Assembly (NCBI RefSeq): GCF_038397715.1
Contig: NZ_CP151633.1
Location: 3,534,001 to 3,598,000, forward strand
DNA length: 64,000 nucleotides
Origin: Microbacterium sp. LWO14-1.2
Lineage (GTDB): Bacteria; Actinomycetota; Actinomycetes; Actinomycetales; Microbacteriaceae
Direction of reading: 5' to 3'
Made by a program: the position numbers and the translations under genes. A model generated the notes under the pieces. It did not search any database, was not told the origin of the DNA, and was given only the letters and a program-made list of their open reading frames with translations. Numbering within the stretch: position 1 is the stretch's first letter; each line of letters starts with the position of its first letter. Of this stretch, positions 35,935-43,979 are shown one piece after another.

Positions 35935-37259
35935 CGGTCGCCACGGCATCCTGGCGCCGCGCGCTCGACGCGGCGCGCCCCGAGCGCTCCGGCACGGTGA
36001 AGGCCGTCGTGGGTCTCGGCGTCGAGGTGCTCGGCATCGAGGCGGCCGTCGGAGACCGCGTGCGCATCGACACGGTCGACGGCAGCGCCGTGGATGCCGA
36101 GATCGTCGCCGTCGACGGCGACGCATCGCGCTGCATGCCCCTCGGTCGGCTGAGCGGCATCACCGCGAGGGCCCGCGTGCGTCATGCCGGCGCGCCGCTG
36201 CAGGTGCCCACGGGGCGGTCGCTGCTCGGGAGGGTGCTCGACGGACTCGGTCGCCCGATCGACGGGAAGGGGCCGATCGACGCCGCGGCCGAGCGCGTGT
36301 CGCTCGACAACACGCCGCCCAGCATCCTCGACAGACAGCGGATCGATCGCCAGCTGGGGCTGGGCGTGCGGGTGCTCGACACCATGACGCCGGTCGGCAC
36401 CGGCCAGAGACTCGGACTGTTCGCCGGATCGGGCGTCGGCAAATCCTCGCTGATGTCGATGATCGCGCGCGGCTCGAGCGCGGACGTGAACGTGATCGCC
36501 CTCGTCGGCGAGCGCGGCCGCGAGGTGCGGGAGTTCATCGAAGACGACCTCGGCCCCGACGGCCTCGCGCGGTCGGTCGTGGTCGTCGCGACCTCCGACC
36601 AGCCGGCGATGGCTCGTCTGCGGTCGGCGTTCGTCGCGACGCGCATCGCCGAGCAGTTCCGCGACGACGGGCTCGACGTCGTGCTCATGATGGATTCGCT
36701 CACGCGCGTCGCGATGGCGCAGCGCGAGATCGGTCTGAGCGCGGGCGAGCCTCCGGCCACCCGCGGTTATCCGCCGTCGACGTTCTCGGTTCTCGCGCGT
36801 CTCCTGGAGCGCGCCGGCGCGGGCACGAGCGGATCGATCACGGGGCTGTACACCGTGCTCGTCGACGGCGACGACCACAACGAGCCGATCGCGGACGCCG
36901 CCCGGGGCATCCTGGACGGCCACGTCGTGCTCGACAGGTCCCTCGCGGTGCGCGGGCACTTCCCGGCGGTCGACGTGCTCGGCTCCGTGTCGCGGGTCGT
37001 CTCGAAGATCACCACACCGTCCCAGCGCGAGGATGCCGTGGCGCTGCGCAGCGTGCTCGCCGCCCGACGCTCGGCCAACGACCTCATCGACATCGGCGCC
37101 TACCGTCCAGGAGCGAACCCGCTGGTCGACGCCGCGCTCACGAATGAGGCCGCGATCGGCGCGTTCCTCATGCAGAGCATGGACGAGCTCAGCACGTCCG
37201 ACGATTCCTGGCAGCGGCTGGCTGCCCTCACCGACGTGTTCGGAGGACTGATCCCATGA
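35931..37259 (+). CDS. fliI: Flagellar export ATPase FliI
   Basis: F1-like ATPase of 442 aa. The P-loop GSGVGKSS is at residues 166-173, Walker B is in DVVLMMDSLTR, and the segment GEPPATRGYPPSTFSVL is typical of T3SS ATPases. It hexamerises at the export gate and helps unfold and release substrates from chaperones. The GTG start overlaps the fliH stop. Length fits the family. Confidence 0.97.
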   Translation: MTVATASWRRALDAARPERSGTVKAVVGLGVEVLGIEAAVGDRVRIDTVDGSAVDAEIVAVDGDASRCMPLGRLSGITARARVRHAGAPLQVPTGRSLLGRVLDGLGRPIDGKGPIDAAAERVSLDNTPPSILDRQRIDRQLGLGVRVLDTMTPVGTGQRLGLFAGSGVGKSSLMSMIARGSSADVNVIALVGERGREVREFIEDDLGPDGLARSVVVVATSDQPAMARLRSAFVATRIAEQFRDDGLDVVLMMDSLTRVAMAQREIGLSAGEPPATRGYPPSTFSVLARLLERAGAGTSGSITGLYTVLVDGDDHNEPIADAARGILDGHVVLDRSLAVRGHFPAVDVLGSVSRVVSKITTPSQREDAVALRSVLAARRSANDLIDIGAYRPGANPLVDAALTNEAAIGAFLMQSMDELSTSDDSWQRLAALTDVFGGLIP

Positions 37260-37681
37260 CCTTCTCCCTCTCCGGCCTGCTCCGCGTGCGCGGCGCCCAG
37301 GAGCGCATCGCCGCAGAAGAGCTGTCCAGGGCGAGCAGCGAGCGGCACCGGGCGGAGACGGCCGTCCGGGCCGGCGCGGTGAGCCTCTCCGAGATCAGCA
37401 GTCAGGTCGACGACGCGGCGACGCTGATGGCGATGGCCGCCGCTCGGGCCGCGGGGCGCAGTGCCCTGGGCGATCTGCAGTCGCTCGCTCAGCTGAGCCG
37501 CGAGGCCGAGACGGAGGCGAAGGCCGCGCACGTCGAAGCGCGTCGTGAGCTCAAGGGCCTCGAGCGCCTGGAGACCGCGCACCGGGCGGAGGAGCGCCGC
37601 GAGGAGCTCGCCGCCGAGCAGGCCGCTCTCGACGAGATGGCCACCGTCCGCGGACGCCGCCCCGCCGGGAGCGCCGCATGA
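37256..37681 (+). CDS. fliJ: Flagellar export chaperone/coiled coil FliJ
   Basis: Protein of 141 aa that is almost entirely coiled coil (RVRGAQERIAAEELSRASSERHRAETAVRAG and later KGLERLETAHRAEERREELAAEQAALDEM). FliJ threads the FliI hexamer and contacts FlhA. The identity rests on the coiled coil plus the exact position after fliI, and it overlaps both neighbours by 4 nt. Confidence 0.85.
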   Translation: MTFSLSGLLRVRGAQERIAAEELSRASSERHRAETAVRAGAVSLSEISSQVDDAATLMAMAAARAAGRSALGDLQSLAQLSREAETEAKAAHVEARRELKGLERLETAHRAEERREELAAEQAALDEMATVRGRRPAGSAA

Positions 37682-38994
37682 GCGCCGTGACGCTGACCGA
37701 CGCACTCCTCGCCGCATCCGCTCCCGTCGAGTCGCCCGGGCGATCGTCGGCCGACGCCGGGTCGCGATTCGGAGACGCCCTCGTAGCGGCGGGCGAGACG
37801 TTCTCTGCCGAGCAGGCGTCGTCGGATCCCGTCGACGGGACGACGGACGCGGGCGCGGCATCGGCTCCGGTCGGCGAGGGCGCAGAGGGGGAGAAGGACG
37901 CCGGGCTCGTGTCCGCGGCGCTCGCCCTGCTCCTGGCGCTGCCGACGATCGACGGGGGAGAGCCCGCGGCGGAGGAGGCGGACCCGTCGGATGCCGGGGC
38001 ACCCCTCGCCACAGACGATGCACCTGCGGAATCCGCGCGCCTGGACGGCTCCGCGCCCGAGGCGCACCCGTCCGTATCCGGTCCGTCGTCGATCACCGAT
38101 CAGACTGCCGCGACGGCTCCGGTCGGCTCCACGACACCGACGTCGGCCGACCCCGCGGCCGATGCGCCCGCCGGGTCTGGCGGTGCGGATGCCGCACGCC
38201 CCACGACCCCGGATTCCGATCCGCTCCGCGGCCCGGAGAGGATCTCGGCCGCGTCGTCCCCGCCGGTGCCGACGGCCGCCCCCGCGCCCCGCGTCTCCGG
38301 TGACGCCCCCGCGCCCGTCGACGCGGACGCTCGCCGGACGGCCGAGGCCTCGGCATCCTCGGTTCCCGCAGACCGTGCGGTCTCCCTCGATCGTGCGACA
38401 GCCGTCGACCGACCCGTGCCCCCCGCAGCATCCGTCCCCTCGGCGGTCGCCGCCGTGTCGCCGGTCGCCGCCCCCACGGCATCCCTCGGGGTCGCGCCGA
38501 CGGACGCCCCTGCCGACGTGGCGCCAGCCCCTCGCGCTGTCGCGGCCCAGGTGTCGCCGGTCGTCGTCAGCATCGCGCAGCGACCCTCCGGCACCCACCA
38601 GCTGACGATGACCGTGAACCCCGACACGCTCGGACCCGTCACCGTGCGCGCGCACATCGGACAGGCGGGCGACGTGCGGGTCGAACTCATCGGAGCGACG
38701 GATGCCGGGCGCGACGCGCTCCGCGCCATCGTCACCGACCTGCGGCGCGACCTGGCCGCGGCGATGCCGCACGCCTCGCTGAGCATCGCCCAGGGCGCCG
38801 CGTCCGACGCCGGCGCCGACAGCAACGCCCCGCCGTTCGGAGGCGGGGGAGCGGAGGGCGGCAGGTCGAACGGACGCGGCACGGCATCCGACTCCTCCCC
38901 GCACGCGCCGCGCCACGAGGCTGCGTCAGCGCCCGTCGCCTCCGCACCGACAGACCGCGACCCGGCCGCCGTCGGCCTCGACATCCTGGCCTGA
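37678..38994 (+). CDS. fliK: Hook-length control protein FliK
   Basis: Protein of 438 aa. About 280 residues of Ala/Pro/Ser/Asp-rich, probably unfolded ruler sequence are followed by the folded hook-length domain (QLTMTVNPDTLGPVTVRAHIGQAGDVRVELIGA and a helix ending near residue 370), then a Gly/Ser-rich tail. It measures hook length and switches FlhB specificity. Low sequence complexity in the ruler is normal for the family. Confidence 0.88.
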   Translation: MSAVTLTDALLAASAPVESPGRSSADAGSRFGDALVAAGETFSAEQASSDPVDGTTDAGAASAPVGEGAEGEKDAGLVSAALALLLALPTIDGGEPAAEEADPSDAGAPLATDDAPAESARLDGSAPEAHPSVSGPSSITDQTAATAPVGSTTPTSADPAADAPAGSGGADAARPTTPDSDPLRGPERISAASSPPVPTAAPAPRVSGDAPAPVDADARRTAEASASSVPADRAVSLDRATAVDRPVPPAASVPSAVAAVSPVAAPTASLGVAPTDAPADVAPAPRAVAAQVSPVVVSIAQRPSGTHQLTMTVNPDTLGPVTVRAHIGQAGDVRVELIGATDAGRDALRAIVTDLRRDLAAAMPHASLSIAQGAASDAGADSNAPPFGGGGAEGGRSNGRGTASDSSPHAPRHEAASAPVASAPTDRDPAAVGLDILA

Positions 38995-39003
38995 GAGGAC
39001 GCC

Positions 39004-39459
39004 ATGACCACGCCCATCACCGCATCCCCCACGATCGACGCGACGAGCTCGATCCACACCGGCAGCACGACCGACCCCGCGGCACGCAAGCAGGTCATGG
39101 ACGGGGAGGTGTTCCTCAAGCTGCTCGTGACCCAGCTGACGCATCAGGATCCGTCCAACCCCATGGACACCAACGAGATGATCGCCCAGACCACCCAGCT
39201 GGCCATGATGGAGCAGCTCACCGCCCTCGCCGCCAACGGCGCCGAGGCGTTCGCCCTGAACATGCGCCAGGCCGCGACCGCGCTCATCGGGCAGGAGGCG
39301 TCGTACAAGGACGCCGACGGCAAGGCCGTCACCGGGATCGTCACGAAGGTGTCGTTCGACGGGCCCGTGCCCCAGGTGACCATCGGCGACAAGACCATCG
39401 CACTCGACGCCATCACCGGCGTCACCTCCACGACCGCACCGGCCTCCCCGGCCGCCTGA
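39004..39459 (+). CDS. flgD: Hook scaffold protein FlgD
   Basis: Protein of 151 aa with the core FLKLLVTQLTHQDPSNPMDTNEMIAQTTQLAMMEQL, the FlgD signature. It acts as a cap for hook assembly. It is shorter than enterobacterial FlgD (about 230 aa) and lacks the C-terminal Fn3/tudor extension, as in many Gram-positive forms. It lies between fliK and flgE, both hook-related. Confidence 0.95.
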   Translation: MTTPITASPTIDATSSIHTGSTTDPAARKQVMDGEVFLKLLVTQLTHQDPSNPMDTNEMIAQTTQLAMMEQLTALAANGAEAFALNMRQAATALIGQEASYKDADGKAVTGIVTKVSFDGPVPQVTIGDKTIALDAITGVTSTTAPASPAA

Positions 39460-39489
39460 CCTCCGTCTCACACAGGAAGAGAGAACTCC

Positions 39490-40656
39490 ATGCTTCGCTC
39501 GCTCTACTCCGGGATCTCCGGGCTTCGCTCGCACCAGACGATGCTCGACGTCACCGGCAACAACATCGCCAACGTCAACACCGCCGGCTTCAAGGGCTCG
39601 TCCGTGTTGTTCCAGGACTCGCTCTCGCAGCTCATCGGCAACCCCGGCATCCCCGACGACCAGGTCGGCGGACGCAACCCCGCGCAGGTCGGTCTCGGCG
39701 TGCAGGTCGCCGGCGTGCGCACCAACTTCGCGCAGGGCTCCGCTCAGGCCACGGGCCGCGGTGGAGACCTCATGATCGCGGGTGACGGCTTCTTCGCCGT
39801 CCGCTCGGGCGGCGAGACCCTGTATACCCGTGCCGGAGGCTTCACCTTCGATCCGACCGGCAAGATGGTCACCGCCGACGGCTCGATCGTGCAGGGCTGG
39901 GCTGCGCAGAACGGCGTCGTCAACACCGGCGGGGCCGCGGGCAACATCGTGCTCCCGCTCGACGCCGTCGCCCCCGCGATCGCCACCACCGAGGCGACCG
40001 TCGCGGGCAACCTGCCGTCGACGGCGGCGACCGGCGACGTGCTCGTGCGCGACGTCACCGTCTACAACGCGCAGGGCACTCCGTCGACGCTGAGCCTGAC
40101 CTTCACCCGTACCGCCGCCGGATGGGACGTCACCGAGCCGATCAGCGGCGCCACGGGCACCCTGGCCTTCACCGACGGCAAGCAGACCGGGGCCGGTCTC
40201 ACCCTCGTCGCAGACACCGTGACCGTCGACCTCACCACGGTGACCGGCTACGCGACCCTCTCGACCGTCGCGGTCACCGAGCAGAACGGTGCGGCAGCCG
40301 GCACGTTGAAGTCGTACAGCATCACGGGCGACGGCTCCATCGTCGGCACGTTCAGCAACGGCGCGACGCAGACCCTCGCGAAGATCGCGATGGCCGTGTT
40401 CGACAACCCCGAGGGGCTCGAGAAGGCCGGCAACTCCTCTTACCGCGCATCCGTGAACTCCGGAGCCGTGCGCATGGGCGAGCCGGGGCAGGCCGGGTTC
40501 GGAAACCTCCAGTCGGGATTCCTCGAGATGAGCAACGTCGACCTGTCGCAGGAGTTCACGAACCTCATCGTGGCCCAGCGCGGGTTCCAGGCGAACGCCC
40601 GCATCATCACCACGAGCGACGAGGTGCTGCAGGAGCTCACCCAGCTCAAGCGCTGA
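39490..40656 (+). CDS. flgE: Flagellar hook protein FlgE
   Basis: Protein of 388 aa. N-terminal MLRSLYSGISGLRSHQTMLDVTGNNIANVNTAGFKG and C-terminal MSNVDLSQEFTNLIVAQRGFQANARIITTSDEVLQEL are the paired D0 helices of hook proteins. It polymerises into the hook. No separate flgF or flgG gene is present in the window, so this is the only distal axial protein besides FlgK/FlgL. GGAAGAGAG precedes the ATG. Confidence 0.94.
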   Translation: MLRSLYSGISGLRSHQTMLDVTGNNIANVNTAGFKGSSVLFQDSLSQLIGNPGIPDDQVGGRNPAQVGLGVQVAGVRTNFAQGSAQATGRGGDLMIAGDGFFAVRSGGETLYTRAGGFTFDPTGKMVTADGSIVQGWAAQNGVVNTGGAAGNIVLPLDAVAPAIATTEATVAGNLPSTAATGDVLVRDVTVYNAQGTPSTLSLTFTRTAAGWDVTEPISGATGTLAFTDGKQTGAGLTLVADTVTVDLTTVTGYATLSTVAVTEQNGAAAGTLKSYSITGDGSIVGTFSNGATQTLAKIAMAVFDNPEGLEKAGNSSYRASVNSGAVRMGEPGQAGFGNLQSGFLEMSNVDLSQEFTNLIVAQRGFQANARIITTSDEVLQELTQLKR

Positions 40657-40701
40657 TCCCCGTTCCCGCCCCCGCCGTCCTCTGCCGCCGCCCTCTTACC
40701 G

Positions 40702-40783
40702 CCGACCCACCCCTTTTCGCGCGACCCACCCCTGTTGTGGCCGACGCGAGAGGGGTGGGTCGGCGGAAAGGGGGTGGGTCGGG
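40702..40783. repeat. Left copy of 82-bp nested palindromic repeat
   Basis: CCGACCCACCCC at 40702-40713 pairs with its complement GGGGTGGGTCGG at 40752-40763, and an inner CGACCCACCCC at 40722-40732 pairs with GGGGTGGGTCG at 40771-40781. The remaining sequence of 40657-40802 shows nothing else. The second copy is at 41909-41990 in the same orientation. Confidence 0.75.
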
Positions 40784-40802
40784 ATTCCCCACTCGCGCGC
40801 GA

Positions 40803-41825
40803 TCAGGTCCACGCGGGGCGCTGGGGGCGCAGACCGAACGCCCGGAACCGAGCCTCGGCCGATTCGAGGGTGCGCATGTCGGAGCTGTCGACGCGCACGA
40901 CGCGCCATCCCGTGACGCCTCGGATCCAGTCCTCGCGCGACTTCTCGTCGAGCAGGACATCTTCCACCGATCGATCGCCGCGCACGCCCGGATCACGGTA
41001 CTTCGACAGGCCGTCGCACTCGATGAATGTGCGTGCCTCCTCGACGGCGATGTCCATCCAGAACATGCCGCCGTCCGGTGCGGAGATCGGCATCTGCAGA
41101 GTCGGCGTCGCGAACCCGAGCTGGTGCAGACGATATCTGGTGACGCTCTCCAACGGGAGCTGAGCGCGTCCATCCGCCAACGCGGTGATCTCCCTCGCCT
41201 GCCGTATCCCGCGGGCGCCCGGAGTGCGAGTCCGACGCTCGAGCGAACGCATCACGTCCTCGGCGGCGAGCGCATCGAAGGCCCACGGTTCTCCCGCGAT
41301 CCGTGCGACTGCCGCGTCCGCGACGGCGAGAGCGGTCTCGCCCGGGACCGTGCGGATCACGTCGTACACGGTGCGGTCGAGGGTCGTGACACGGAGGCCT
41401 TCGATCTCCTCGACGTCGACTCCCGGAACAGCGCCCTCGTGCCGCAGGATGCCGGGAACGCTGTGCCGATGATGGGCGCGATCCGCGATGACATGGACCC
41501 GCGACGGTACGGTGCGGTAGAGAGGCAGGTTCCAAAGCACCGCGGCGGAGACGTGCGAGAACACGGGCCGTGTGGTCGTGGCCGACCGGGCGACAGCGAG
41601 GACTTCGGCTCGATGCCGAGATTCCGGCCAGAGCTCGTCCCACTCGTTGCGGTCGATGAACCACCCGCGGCGCACGCGATGCAGGCGACCTCCTGCCGAT
41701 GCCGCGCGGATCGTGCGCGGAGTCCATCCGCTGCGCTCGAGATGCCGGCGATCCATGAGGAGATGACCGAGTTCTGTCAGAGACGCGTGCCGCATGCGGC
41801 GAGTGTGCCTGCTTCGCGCCGTCAT
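40803..41825 (-). CDS. AbiEi-like HTH + Vsr/DUF559-type nuclease-fold protein
   Basis: Protein of 340 aa, or 330 aa if the ATG at 41795 is used. The N-terminal half resembles the AbiEi-type winged helix (RTIRAASAGGRLHRVRRGWFID). The C-terminal half has a Vsr/DUF559-like core with conserved acidic residues (FWMDIAVEEARTFIECDGLSKYRD, then DEKSREDWIRGVTGWRVVRV). It is antisense to and unrelated to the surrounding flagellar genes, and lies between two copies of a palindromic repeat, which suggests arrival as a unit. DNA cleavage is possible but not shown. Confidence 0.7.
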   Translation of the reverse strand: MTARSRHTRRMRHASLTELGHLLMDRRHLERSGWTPRTIRAASAGGRLHRVRRGWFIDRNEWDELWPESRHRAEVLAVARSATTTRPVFSHVSAAVLWNLPLYRTVPSRVHVIADRAHHRHSVPGILRHEGAVPGVDVEEIEGLRVTTLDRTVYDVIRTVPGETALAVADAAVARIAGEPWAFDALAAEDVMRSLERRTRTPGARGIRQAREITALADGRAQLPLESVTRYRLHQLGFATPTLQMPISAPDGGMFWMDIAVEEARTFIECDGLSKYRDPGVRGDRSVEDVLLDEKSREDWIRGVTGWRVVRVDSSDMRTLESAEARFRAFGLRPQRPAWT

Positions 41826-41908
41826 CGGGCCGCTCGCGACGCGATGTGGAGGGGATGCCGTGTGTCCGCATTTTGTGCAGAACAGATGACGAAGGCCGGC
41901 GGCCGCCA

Positions 41909-41990
41909 CCGACCCACCCCCTTCTGCGCGACCCACCCCGTAGTGGACGCTCACCAGAGGGGTGGCTCGGGCATAGAGGGGTGGCTCGGG
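41909..41990. repeat. Right copy of 82-bp nested palindromic repeat
   Basis: CCGACCCACCCCC at 41909-41921 and an inner CGACCCACCCC face GGGGTGGCTCGG at 41959-41970 and 41979-41990. The layout and spacing equal the left copy, with a G-to-C change in the right arms. In the 292-bp gap 41826-42117 the only other feature seen is the flbD promoter; 41990-42045 is a G-rich low-complexity stretch. Confidence 0.75.
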
Positions 41991-42047
41991 GGTGGAAGGG
42001 GGCGCTCGGGGGGCGGAGGGGGCGCCGGGGGTGGAGGGCAGCGTCGT

Positions 42048-42077
42048 GGTTACCCGCGGCGGGCCTCGTCGCGATAG
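42048..42077 (+). promoter_or_regulatory. Flagellar-type promoter of the flbD unit
   Basis: GGTTAC at 42048-42053, 14 nt, GTCGCGATAG at 42068-42077. The short leader has a GGAG-CAGA-CTCC hairpin but no ACGGA loop, so it lacks the CsrA-type arrangement. Confidence 0.75.
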
Positions 42078-42117
42078 TCGGAGCAGACTCCCTCCCTCGC
42101 CCGTCCGGAGACCCCGA

Positions 42118-42363
42118 ATGATCACCGTCACCCGCCTCGACCACACGAGGTTCGCGGTCAACCCCGACCTCGTGGAGCGCATTCAGGAGTCGCCCGACAC
42201 GACCCTTCACATGATCGACGGCCACGTCTACGTGATCTCGGAGAGCATGGATGCGGTGATCGACCTGATCGTCACTTATCGCGCGCGGGTGCTGAGCGCG
42301 GCGCAGGCGATGACCGGAGCGCCGATCATCGCGCAGCCGGCTGACGGACGGGCCGAGGTCTGA
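42118..42363 (+). CDS. flbD: FlbD-family small flagellar protein
   Basis: Protein of 81 aa with the start MITVTRLDHTRFAVNPDLVERIQ and the segment LHMIDGHVYVISESMDAVIDLI, typical of the short FlbD family found between flgE and motA in Gram-positive clusters. Its exact role is unknown. It is not the NtrC-type FlbD of Caulobacter. GGAG lies 8 nt before the ATG, and motA follows after 2 nt. Confidence 0.88.
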   Translation: MITVTRLDHTRFAVNPDLVERIQESPDTTLHMIDGHVYVISESMDAVIDLIVTYRARVLSAAQAMTGAPIIAQPADGRAEV

Positions 42364-42365
42364 TC

Positions 42366-43163
42366 GTGGATCCCGCATTCATCATCGGCGTCATCGTCGC
42401 GTTCGGCGCCCTCGTGGCGATGATCACGATGGAGGGCGCGAGCTTCCAGGCGCTCCTGATCCCCGCGCCGATGATCCTCGTGCTGGGCTCCACCATCGGA
42501 GTCGGCATCGCCAGCCACACCCTGCGCGACACGAAGCTCGCCGCCGCCAGCCTCGGACGCATGGTGCGCGGTCCGCGGATGACTCCGGAGGCCGTCATCC
42601 CGTTCCTCGTCGGCTATGCCGAGAAGGCCCGCGGCGAAGGCCTGCTCGCGCTCGAGCAGGAGCTCGACGGGGCGCCGGACGACTTCACCCGACAGGCCCT
42701 GCAGGCTCTCGCCGACGGCACCGACGCGGAAGACCTCCGCACCGTGATGGACGACGAGATCGAGGCGGCGTCCTCGCGCACCCGCGTCGCAGCCCGATTC
42801 TTCGCCTCGCTCGGCGGGTACGCCCCGACGATCGGCATCGTCGGCACGGTCGTGTCGCTGACGCACGTGCTCGAGAAGCTCGACGAGCCCGATCACCTCG
42901 GCCCCATGATCGCCGCCGCCTTCGTCGCGACGCTCTGGGGTCTGCTCTCGGCCAACTTCATCTGGAACCCGATCGCCGGCCGTCTGAACCGCATCGGCGC
43001 CGTCGAACTCGAGCGCATGACCCTCGTCGCCGAGGGGATGCTCGCGATCCAGGCGGGCAGTGCGCCCCACCTGCTCAAGGAACGTCTCGAGGCCATGTCG
43101 ACGGTGCGTCCGAAGGAGAAGAAGGCGAAGGCATCGTCCGATCCGCTGGGGGAGGACGCGTGA
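42366..43163 (+). CDS. motA: Motor stator protein MotA
   Basis: Protein of 265 aa with four membrane segments. The cytoplasmic loop between the second and third bears charged residues for FliG contact, and YAPTIGIVGTV near the third segment is the conserved stator motif. With MotB it forms the ion channel that drives rotation. Whether it uses protons or sodium cannot be settled by eye; protons are the usual case. GTG start; it overlaps motB by 4 nt. Confidence 0.94.
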   Translation: MDPAFIIGVIVAFGALVAMITMEGASFQALLIPAPMILVLGSTIGVGIASHTLRDTKLAAASLGRMVRGPRMTPEAVIPFLVGYAEKARGEGLLALEQELDGAPDDFTRQALQALADGTDAEDLRTVMDDEIEAASSRTRVAARFFASLGGYAPTIGIVGTVVSLTHVLEKLDEPDHLGPMIAAAFVATLWGLLSANFIWNPIAGRLNRIGAVELERMTLVAEGMLAIQAGSAPHLLKERLEAMSTVRPKEKKAKASSDPLGEDA

Positions 43164-43975
43164 GCACGGCCCGTCGCGCGCGCGGTCGCGGTCACGCGGA
43201 CGACTCGCACGACGAGCCGGACGAGCGCTGGGCCGTGTCCTACGCCGACATGGTCACGGTGCTCATGTGCCTGTTCATCGTGCTCTTCGCGGTCTCGAAC
43301 GTCGATGCGACGAAGTTCGAGCTCCTGGCCAACAGCCTGGCGACCGGGTTCGGCCAGGAGGAGAAGCCGGGCGGAGCGGCCGACACCGCGGAGGGCGTCG
43401 TCGTGCCGCCGGAGCTGCGCGACGACGACGGGGTGATCGACCTGCAGGCGCGCGCGAACGCCGAGTACGAGTCGCTGGAGGAGCTCCGCAACCGCATGCT
43501 CGAGGCGCTCACCGCGCAAGGGTTGCAGAACACCGTGTCGTTCGTCATCGACGAGCGCGGTCTGCGCGTCGGTCTCGTCGGCGCGGAGACGTTCTTCGGC
43601 GACAACAGCACCGCGCTCTCCGGCAAGGCGGATGCCGTGCTCGACTCGATCGGCGACGTGCTCACCTCGGTCGACAACCAGGTGAGCATCGAGGGGCACG
43701 CCGACCACCGTGTCTCCGCCTATCCGTTCGCGACGAACTGGGAGCTGTCGGGCGGACGCGCGACCCAGGTCGCCCGCTTCCTCGTCGAGCACGAGGGCAT
43801 CGCGGGCGCGCGGGTCAAGGCGACCGCGTTCTCCGACACCCGGCCCATCGCCCAGGGAGACGCGCCCGAGGCTCTGGCCAGCAACCGCCGCGTCGACATC
43901 GTCGTGGAATCCTCCGAGGAGGACCAGGTGCGAGCCCTCATCCCCGCCCTCGCCTCGGCCGCCGGAACGGGCTGA
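43160..43975 (+). CDS. motB: Motor stator protein MotB
   Basis: Protein of 271 aa. A short cytoplasmic head precedes one membrane segment (about 29-48) with the ion-binding aspartate D30 in SYADMVTVLMC. A plug/linker follows, then a C-terminal OmpA-like peptidoglycan-binding domain (SIEGHADHR...LSGGRATQVARFL...NRRVDIVV). It anchors the stator to the wall. GTG start within the motA stop. No fliL gene lies between it and fliM. Confidence 0.95.
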   Translation: MSTARRARGRGHADDSHDEPDERWAVSYADMVTVLMCLFIVLFAVSNVDATKFELLANSLATGFGQEEKPGGAADTAEGVVVPPELRDDDGVIDLQARANAEYESLEELRNRMLEALTAQGLQNTVSFVIDERGLRVGLVGAETFFGDNSTALSGKADAVLDSIGDVLTSVDNQVSIEGHADHRVSAYPFATNWELSGGRATQVARFLVEHEGIAGARVKATAFSDTRPIAQGDAPEALASNRRVDIVVESSEEDQVRALIPALASAAGTG

Positions 43976-43979
43976 TCCG

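Noticed and set aside
33825..36959. Minus-strand open frame of over 1000 codons across fliG-fliH-fliI
   Set aside because: A shadow of coupled flagellar genes with strong family matches on the plus strand.
40702..41990. CRISPR array from the repeated CGACCCACCCC units
   Set aside because: There are only paired inverted arms with fixed short spacing and a gene in between, with no regular spacers and no cas genes.
42077..42117. CsrA-type hairpin in the flbD leader
   Set aside because: The GGAG-CAGA-CTCC hairpin does not present ANGGA in its loop, so it was not grouped with the flgB, fliH and fliP leaders.
41826..42182. N-terminal extension of the AbiEi/Vsr-like protein to 459 residues
   Set aside because: The added part would translate the palindromic repeat and G-rich tract, is low complexity, and overlaps the flbD promoter on the other strand.
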